DNA of 64,000 nucleotides from Salvelinus alpinus (Eukaryota; Chordata; Actinopteri; Salmoniformes; Salmonidae), in NCBI RefSeq assembly GCF_045679555.1, contig NC_092096.1, positions 16,866,736 through 16,930,735 of the forward strand, given 5' to 3'. Below, one piece after another: positions 56,901-64,000 of this stretch (positions are counted from its first letter, which is position 1; each line of letters starts with the position of its first letter). The notes beneath the pieces are model-generated. The model saw only the letters and a program-made list of their open reading frames with translations. It did no database searches and had not been told where the DNA came from. The position numbers and the translations under genes were made by a program.

Positions 56901-57497
56901 TCCTTGCCCATTGATGACAGTTTTATCACAATTTTTTAATGAGCTGCAGTTTTGGAATGATTGCGTAAAAAGTAATCAGTTGCTTTTTGGTCTTTAATTT
57001 AAGGTTAGGCATAAGGTTAACAGTGTGGTTAAGGGTTAGGTTTATAATCAGATTTTAAGAAGTAAAATTGTAGAAACAGGCAGGGTTGATGACTTTGTGG
57101 ATGTTGTAACTAACGTCAGTGATGACCCTACATTGTGAACTGCTACTGGCATTTAGAATAGGTTCGCCCAGGCTAATATTACCCCCTAAACAGACAGGAT
57201 CCACACTGAAAATATGCACAAATATTTGATAAAGACAGAGCATATTTTCATCAGAATCATTCATCTTAGGCCTCCTCACCAAAAAGATGTCCTGACTGTA
57301 ATTTATCCCCATGCAGGGTTCAATGTAGAGTTGTTAATCCATGTAGAAATTGAGAAGAAGACAGAGTTTCGTTTGTAAACCTGAAAAATCCGCTCCGTTT
57401 CAAATGATCAGTCACAGAATAACTGTTCCAGACACGAGATGCCGTTGCACAGCCATAGGTTTCTACAAACACCTCTGTTGAGATTACCAATCTTCAT

Positions 57498-57505
<8 letters not shown>
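56901..57505. other. Unique intronic DNA
   Basis: Nothing recognised. Confidence 0.5.

Positions 57506-57570
<65 letters not shown>
57506..57570. repeat. (CA)n microsatellite
   Basis: About 31 CA units directly abut the left inverted repeat of the next element, with no TA between. Confidence 0.95.
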
Positions 57571-57575
<5 letters not shown>

Positions 57576-59155
57576 GAAGTCGGAAGTTTACATACACTTA
57601 GGTTGGAGTCACTTAAACTATTCTGGCAAGTTGGTTAGGACATCTACTTTGTGCATGACACAAGTAATTTTTCCAACAATTGTTTACAGACAGATTATTT
57701 CACTTATAATTCACTGTATCACAATTCCAGTGGGTCAGAAGTTTACATACACTAAGTTGACTGTGCCTTTAAACAGCTTGGAAAATTCCAGAAAATTGTG
57801 TCATGGCTTTAGAAGCTTCTGATAGGCTAATCGACATAATTTGATTCAATTGGAGGTGTACCTGTAGATGTATTTCAAGACCTACCTTCAAACTCAGTGC
57901 CTCTTTGCTTGACATTATGGGAAAATCAAAAGAAATCAGCCAAGACCTCAGAAAAAAATTGTGGCCCTCCACAAGTCTGGTTCATCCTTCGGAGCAATTT
58001 CCAAATGACTGAAGGTACCACGTTCATCTGTACAAACAATAGTACGCAGTATAAACACCATGGGACCACGCAGCCGTCATACCGCTCAGGAAGGAGACGT
58101 GTTCTGTCTCCTAGAGATGAACGTACTTTGGTGTGAAAAATGCTAATCAATCCCAGAACAACAGCAAAGGACCTTTTGAAGATGCTGGAGGAAACAGTAC
58201 AAAAGTATCTATATCCACAGTAAAACAAGTCCTATATCGACATAATCTGAAAGGCCGCTCAGCAAGGAAGAAGCCACTGCTCCAAAACCTCCATTTAAAA
58301 AAAGCCAGACAGACTTTGCAACTGTACATGGGGACAAAGATCGTACTTTTTGGAGAAATGTCCTCTGGTCTGATGAAACAACAAAAATAAAACTGTTAGG
58401 CCATAATGACCATCGTTATGTTTGGAGGAAAAAGGGGGAGGCTTGCAAGCTGAAGAACACCATTCCAACCGTGAAGCACGGGGGTGGCAGCATCATGTTG
58501 TGGGGGTACTTTGCTGCAGGAGGGACTGGTACACTTCACAAAATAGATGGCATCATGAGGATGGAAAATTATGTGGATATATTGAAGCAACATCTCAAGA
58601 CATCAGTCAGGAAGTTAAAGCTTGGTTGCAAATGGACAATGACCCCAAGCATACTTCCAAAGTTGTGGCAAAATGGCTTAAGGACAACAAAGTCAAGGTA
58701 TTGGAGTGGCCATCACAAAGCCCTGACCTCAATCCCATAGAACATTTGTGGGCAGAACTGTAAAAGTGTGTGTGAGCAAGGAGGCCTACAACCTGACTCA
58801 CTTACACCAGCTCTGTCAGGAGGAATGGGCCAAAATTCACCCAACTTATTGTGGGAAGCTTGTGGAAGGCAATCTGAAACATTTGATCCAAGTTAAACTA
58901 TTTAAAGGCAATGCTACCAAATACTAATTGTGTGTGTGTAAACTTCTGACCCACTGGGAATGTGATGAAAGAAATAAAAGCTGAAATGAATTATTCTCTC
59001 TACTATTATTCTGACATTTCACATTCTTAAAATAAATTGTTGATCCTAACTGACCTAAAACAGGGAATTTTTACTAGGATTACATGTCAGGAATTGTGAA
59101 AAGCTGAGTTTACATACACCTTAGCCAAATACATTTAAACTTCCGACTTCAACTG
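57571..59155 (+). mobile_element. Sleeping Beauty-type Tc1 element, 1585 bp
   Basis: The termini are CAGTTGAAGTCGGAAGTTTA and, inverted, TTCCGACTTCAACTG. The left outer repeat has an inner match at about 57740 (GTCAGAAGTTTACATACACT), as in the IR/DR arrangement of this salmonid subfamily. TA follows the right end, but CA precedes the left end. The transposase gene inside is broken. Confidence 0.95.
57917..58927 (+). pseudogene. Sleeping Beauty-type transposase, multiply frameshifted
   Basis: The ATG at 57917 opens [14 protein letters not shown]. An N-terminal helix-turn-helix remnant follows, with frameshifts near 57955, 58010 and 58130. KQVLYRHNLKGRSARKKPLL lies at about 58220-58280. The catalytic core is split: VLWSDETT at about 58364 in one frame, [17 protein letters not shown] near 58456-58507, then [12 protein letters not shown] at about 58632 and [11 protein letters not shown] near 58731 in others. 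A stop follows AEL where the family normally continues. The C-terminus NATKY survives at 58912. Confidence 0.9.
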
Positions 59156-59173
59156 TATATACACACACACACA

Positions 59174-60280
59174 CAGTGCCTTTGGAAAGTATTCAGACCC
59201 CTTGACTTTTTCCACATTTTGTTGATTGACAGCCTTATTCTAAAATGGATTACAATCTACACACAATACCCCATAATGACACAGGGAATATATTATTAAA
59301 AAAAAGTTTTTTTTTGTGCAAATGTATAAAATAAAAAAACTTACACGTAAGTATTCAGACCCTTTGCTATGAGACGTGAAATTGTGCTTCGGTGCATTCT
59401 GTTTCCATTGATCATCCTTGATATGATTCAACAACTTGATGGAGTCCACCTGTCCAATCAATTGAATGTACAACATGATTTGGAAAGGCTAACCACCTGT
59501 CTATATAAAGGTCCCACAGTTGACAGTGCATGTCAGAGCAAAAACCAAGCCATGAGGTCGAAGGAATTGTCTGTAGAGCTCTGTGACAGGATTGTGTGAA
59601 GGCACAGATCTAGTGAATGGTACCAAAAAATGTCTGCAGGTCCCCAAGAACACAGTGGCCTCCATCATTCTTAAATGGAAGATGTTTGGAACCACCAAGA
59701 TTCCTCTTAAAGTTGGCCGCCGGGCCAAACTGAACAATCAGGAGAGAAGGTCCTTGGTCACGGAGGTGACCTAGAACCCGGTGGTCACTCTAGCAGAGCT
59801 CCAGAGTTCCTCTGTGGAGATGGGAGAACCTTCCACAAGAACAACCATCTCTGCAGAACTCCACCAATCAGGCCTTTATGGATGGAAGCCCCGCTTCAGT
59901 AAAAAACACATGACAGCCCGCTTGGAGTTTGCCAAAAGGCACCTAAAGGTCTCTGACCATGAGAAACAAGATTCTCTGGTCTGATGAAACCAATATTGAA
60001 CTCATCGGCCTGAATGCCAAGCGCCACGTCTGGAGGAAACCTGGCACCATCCCTACGGTGAAGCATGGTGGCGGCAGCATCATGCTGTGGGGATGTTTTT
60101 CAGCGGCAGGGACAGGGAGACTAGTCAGGAACGAAGCAAAGGACAAAGATCCTTGATGAAAACCTGCTCCAGAGCACTCAGGACCTCCGACTGGGGTAAA
60201 GGTTCACCTTCCAACAGGACAAAGACCCTAAGCACACAGCCAAGAACACAGGAGTGTCTGAATGCTTTCCGAATACACTG
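59174..60280 (+). mobile_element. Tc1-like family B, internally deleted
   Basis: The left end CAGTGCCTTTGGAAAGTATT is intact. The right end is GAATGCTTTCCGAATACACTG next to TA. The interior runs through the N-terminal half and the first catalytic Asp ([19 protein letters not shown]), then jumps near 60255 from CCAAGAACACAGGAGTGTC straight into the right terminal repeat, losing the rest of the DDE domain. Confidence 0.93.
59535..60250 (+). pseudogene. Tc1-like transposase (family B), truncated
   Basis: Pieces in three frames give the helix-turn-helix region (WKMFGTTKIPLKVGRRAKLN), a stop in AGGTGACCTAGAAC, TELQ-type SSSVEMGEPSTRTTISAELH, the WSDETN Asp and [18 protein letters not shown]. The second Asp and the Glu are absent. 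Confidence 0.88.
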
Positions 60281-60281
60281 T

Positions 60282-60352
60282 ATATCGTAGCTATGCAGGC
60301 CCTGGTCAAAAGCAATGCACTACATAAGAAATGGATGCCATTTCGGACACAT
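60282..60352. mobile_element. Palindromic MITE-like element, half copy
   Basis: CCCTGGTCAAAAGCAATGCA and AAATGGATGCCATTTCGGAC match the right arm only. Confidence 0.65.
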
Positions 60353-60398
60353 TAGTCTTCACAATACATCTGAACCATCCAGACGTGCTGCTGGCAGA

Positions 60399-60473
60399 GA
60401 CTACTCAGAGACTACTCAGAGACTACTCAGAGACTACTCAGAGACTACTCAGAGACTACTCAGAGACTACTCA
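60399..60473. repeat. 11-bp tandem repeat, about 7 copies
   Basis: AGACTACTCAG repeats every 11 bp. Confidence 0.95.
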
Positions 60474-61286
60474 GACCAGGCCAGGAGAAGATTCTATCGG
60501 CTCCTTCAGTTGGGTCCACTGAGGGCTGTATCTGGTTTTAGCATGGGGGCCTGCCTGGCCTGTCTGTTATTATCTGGCAGCTAGGGTCGCTCCAGTTACA
60601 CACCCCATTTTACAGTGGCTGGGCTGAAGGTAAATAAAGGAGGTATACTCTTGAAACTCTCTCTAGGCTGTAACTTGTTTGACTCGTTGCGGACACTGCT
60701 TTTAAACAGACTTTTCCTTTGTGTGCCCATATAAACAATCAACGTTCTAAATAGCCTAACCCAGCTTTTAGAAAACATCAGATTTCTTCATAGATTGTGT
60801 CCTGCTGCGTTAGGGTTTCGTCTTGGGCCAAGTGGGTACTAGTCTGAACTTTCATTTGAACTTTTATTTATAAAGCAAGGCTTTATTTAGATAGATTTAG
60901 CCTAGCAAAACAAATCATCCCCACCAAATAGCCCAACCACATGGATCAGTGCACGTGCTCTACACAGTGACCTTAAGGTCCTAAACCTGAAGAAAACCCT
61001 CCCTCCTCATACTCGGTCTTCTACTCATTCTGCCCCACACGACTCTTGCTTTCTTCATTTCACTCTCCTCTCTCTCTCTGTCTCTCTCTTTCCCTCTTTC
61101 TCTTTCTGTGTTTTCTTGAACCCTTGTAAACCCCTGACAGTGAGTCTGATGTAATCTGTGTGTTGCTGCAGGCAGCACTGGGGCAGTGAACAGGGCTAAC
61201 ACTGTTTATTTGTTATTCAGCGTCTGTAAAGAGGCTGTATGCTACAGTATGTGTTCACTAGTGGGCTTATAGGACTATCTGGTCCA
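60474..61286. other. Unique intronic DNA
   Basis: A CT-rich tract lies at 61064-61105. Nothing else is recognised. Confidence 0.5.
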
Positions 61287-61294
61287 CTGTAACA

Positions 61295-61464
61295 CAGTGG
61301 TTCCCAACCTGTTACTGTACCACCAGCTAAATGTTGCTCTGCCCGCAGTACCCCCTCATGTGGATGTTACTAGTAGACCTATGGTGTCATGAGTCTTCTC
61401 AAGTACCCCCTGTGGATAGTCCAAGTGCCCCCAGGGTCCTAGTACCCTTGGTTGGGAATCACTG
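61295..61464. mobile_element. hAT MITE, 170 bp, with 8-bp target duplication
   Basis: The ends CAGTGGTTCCCAACC and GGTTGGGAATCACTG are inverted with one mismatch. The flanks CTGTAACA (61287-61294) and CTGTACCA (61465-61472) are an 8-bp duplication with one substitution. No coding capacity. The ends are of hAT type. Confidence 0.9.
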
Positions 61465-61610
61465 CTGTACCACAGGATGGCGTCATGGAGTGTTCCTCGT
61501 CTCCTCACCTTTTCCCATCATCCCCCACACTGCCAGGATGTAAATGGTCTATGTATTTAGGCTTAATAGTCATAGTTAACTTCAGAACATAGCTAACTCC
61601 GGCACGTTTA

Positions 61611-63152
61611 CAGTGCATTCGGAAAGTATTCAGACCCCTTCCCCTTTTCCACATTTTGTTGCGTTACAGCCTTATTCTAAAACGGATTAAATAAAATAAA
61701 ATACCTCATCAATCTACACACAATACCCCATAATGACAAAGCGAAAACAGGTTTTATACATTTTTGCACCTGTATTAAAAATAATAAACCAACACCTTAT
61801 TTACATAAGTATTCAGACCCGTTGTTATGAGACTCAATTATGCTCAGGTGCATCCTGTTCACATTGATCATCCTTAATGTTTCTACAACTTGATTGGAGT
61901 CCACCTGTGGTAAATTCAATTGATTGGACATGATTTGGAAAGGCACACACCTGTCTATATAAAGGTCCCACAGGTGACAGTGCATGTCAGAGCAAAAACC
62001 AAGCCATGTGGTTGAAGGAATTGTCCATAAAGCTCCGAGACTGGATTCCGTCATTCCAAAACATTTCTGCAGCATTGAAAGCCCCCAAGAACACAGTGGC
62101 CTCCATCATTCTTAAATGGAAGAAGTTTGGAACCACAAAGACTCTTCCTAGAGCTGGCTGCCCGGCCAAACTAAGCAATCTGGGGAGAAGGGTCTTGGTC
62201 AGGGAGGTGACCAAGAACGCAATGGTCACTCTGACAGAGCTCCAGAGTTCCTCTGTGGAGATGGGAGAACCTTCCAGAAGGACAACCATCTCTACAGCAC
62301 TCCATCAATCAGCCCTTTATGGTAGTGGCCAGACGGAAGCCACTCCTCAGTAAAAGGCACATGACAGCCCGCTTGGAGTTTACAAAAGGCACCGTAAAGA
62401 CTATCAGACCACGAGAAACAAGATTCTCTGGTCTGATGAAACCAAGATTGAAATCTTTGGCCTGAATGCCTAGCGTCACGTCTGGAGGAAACCTGGCACC
62501 ATCCCTACGGTGAAGCACGGTGGTGGCAGCATCATGCTGTGGGGATGTTTTTCAGCAGCAGAGACTGGGAGACTAATCAAGATCGAGGGAAAGATGAACT
62601 GAGCAAGGTACAGAGGGATCCTTGATGAAAACCTGCTCCAGAGCACTCAGGACCTCAGACTGGGGTGAAGGTTCACTTTCCAACAGGACACCGAACCTAA
62701 GCACGAAGCCAAGAGAACGCAGGAGTGGCTTCTGGACAGGTCTCTGAATGTCCTTGAGTGGCCCAGCCAGGGCCCAGACTTGTACCCGATCGAACATCTC
62801 TGGAGAGACCTGAAAATAGCTGTGCAGCGAAGCTCCCTATCCAACCTGACAGAGCTTGAGAGGATCTGCAGAGAAGAATGCGAGAAACTCCCCAAATACA
62901 GGTGTGCCAAGCTTGTAGCATCATACCCAAGAAAACTCAAGGCTGTAATCGCTGCCAAAGGTGCTTCTACAAAGTACTGAGTAAAGTGTAATATTTCACC
63001 TTATTTTAACCTGTTTTTGCGTTGTCATTATGGGGTTGTGTGTGCGTGTGTGTGGGGGGGGAAAAAACAATTTAATTAATTTTAGAATAATGCTGTAACG
63101 TAAAAAACATATGTAAAAAGTCAAGGGGTCTGAATACTTTCTGAATGCACTG
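61611..63152 (+). mobile_element. Full-length Tc1-like family B, 1542 bp
   Basis: CAGTGCATTCGGAAAGTATT on the left and AATACTTTCTGAATGCACTG on the right are inverted, with TA on each side (61609 and 63153). This is the only family B copy in the window with both complete ends and all gene segments. Confidence 0.96.
61984..62980 (+). pseudogene. Tc1-like transposase (family B), stops and frameshifts
   Basis: Segments in order: ATG at 61984; ASIILKWKKFGTTKTLPRAG helix-turn-helix; TELQSSSVEMGEPSRRTTIS; first Asp in [15 protein letters not shown], then an in-frame stop near 62469; [17 protein letters not shown]; an in-frame TGA after GKMN at about 62599; a damaged second-Asp region near 62690 (GACACCGAACCTAAGCAC); Glu in PIEHLWRDL at 62782; end in KGASTKY. 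Inactive. Confidence 0.92.
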
Positions 63153-64000
63153 TACATTGATGCGTAAACTGAAATGTTTTTACGTGCACTGTCCCAGTCA
63201 AACTGACAGATACTGTCTCTGGTCTGTGCTTAGTTGGAAGAGGCTCCCCGCTGGAATCCATTTAGACTAGATTCCACCATGCCAACTCTTGTTTATGAAA
63301 TTGTCCCCTCTCTGACATGTGCCTCAGATTTACTGACTGACTGTCACTTGGAAACTATGTTGCTGAGCTGATCACACTGTGTGTTGCCACCCGTTGTTAT
63401 AATAACATGTGGTGTGGCCTCTCCCCTCCTCACCCCTCCTCTCCCTTCCTCACCCCTTCTCAACCCACGCACCAAGTGTGTGACTGTTTTGTGACAATTC
63501 GCAATTCAATGCATGCTGTATAGAACACCAATACAGCGCAACATAGAAGTCAAAGGTCACCAGCAGTTAGGTAGGTGTGTGTGCAATTGGCTCTGAAGTC
63601 AATACAAAGTAGAAAGTAATCCTCCCTGTTAACAGGTTTGACATCTCTACTCTGCTACTCAATAGGCACACACTCTGCGTGGTGGTGCAGCTATCTGCTG
63701 TGATATCCATTGTATAAACAGTCTCAGAGATTATTGCTCTCAGATGGTACTGTATGATAATTGTACAGGTTTCCTAAAGAATGGATGTTAAACAGTGAAT
63801 CATTGAGTCAGTGTAAGAGATCCGCCCAAGGCGTTTATTACTCGACACACTGTATCTGTCAGACTATAGTATTATTATGTCCCGGAATGATCTCTATTCT
63901 TCCTTTATCTTTCATTATCAAAATGTTAGCGGAGCGGGTCTCTCTTTTGTTTCAAACGACTAACTTCTTTCTCCCTGTGTCTCTCTCTCTGTGTGTCTCT
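63153..64000. other. Unique intronic DNA to the window end
   Basis: A pyrimidine-rich patch lies at 63418-63465 and a TC tract begins at 63972. No exon of WNK1 is recognised. Confidence 0.5.

Overview
The window looks like nuclear DNA of a salmonid fish (salmon, trout or char). This rests on many repeats of salmonid type: tRNA-headed SINEs ending in a ...GACTTGCCTAGTTAAATAAA tail, at least four Tc1/mariner families including one with Sleeping Beauty-type ends, 5'-truncated LINEs, and a short palindromic element built around the phrase 'CCCTATTCCCTATATAGTGCACTACTTTTGACCAG' (broken up here only as a description). The species cannot be fixed from the sequence. Only one host gene is visible.

Host gene. 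Positions 11183-11995 (+) are the first coding exon of WNK1, a with-no-lysine serine/threonine kinase. The exon ends in a clean phase-0 splice donor. It shows the WNK hallmark: the catalytic lysine sits in the glycine-rich loop, and a cysteine occupies the usual lysine position in strand beta-3. No later WNK1 exon was recognised, so everything from 11996 to 64000 is read as intron 1 (at least 52 kb). Upstream, about 7.6-8.55 kb has features of a promoter or non-coding first exon, but this is tentative.

Layout. 1-5065: a satellite array (32-bp unit made of two 16-bp halves) interrupted by a SINE, which is itself split by a 5'-truncated LINE, and by a second repeat of about 220 bp. 5.1-11.2 kb: gene-upstream DNA with a 91-bp tandem repeat, a 34-bp repeat and a foldback element. 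11.2-12.0 kb: WNK1 exon. 12-20.5 kb: a SINE, an internally deleted Tc1-like element split by a 1.9-kb hAT element with a perfect 8-bp target duplication (the hAT carries a SINE), part of a second Tc1 family, and a nearly intact Tc1-like element with one frameshift. 20.5-43 kb: an unusually dense run of minisatellites (units of 11-115 bp), ending in a 2-kb GC-rich 28-bp array with a higher-order pattern. 43-56 kb: LINE fragments, two antisense Tc1 copies, SINEs and more minisatellites. 56-64 kb: a Sleeping Beauty-like element abutting another Tc1 copy, a small hAT MITE with its target duplication, and a full-length Tc1 copy.

No new multi-gene system, CRISPR, RNA gene or operon was found. The interest lies in nested and chimeric transposon structure, minisatellites with internal order (one apparently born from a palindromic MITE), and the concentration of these in the first intron of a kinase gene. 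All transposases and LINE reading frames here are broken.
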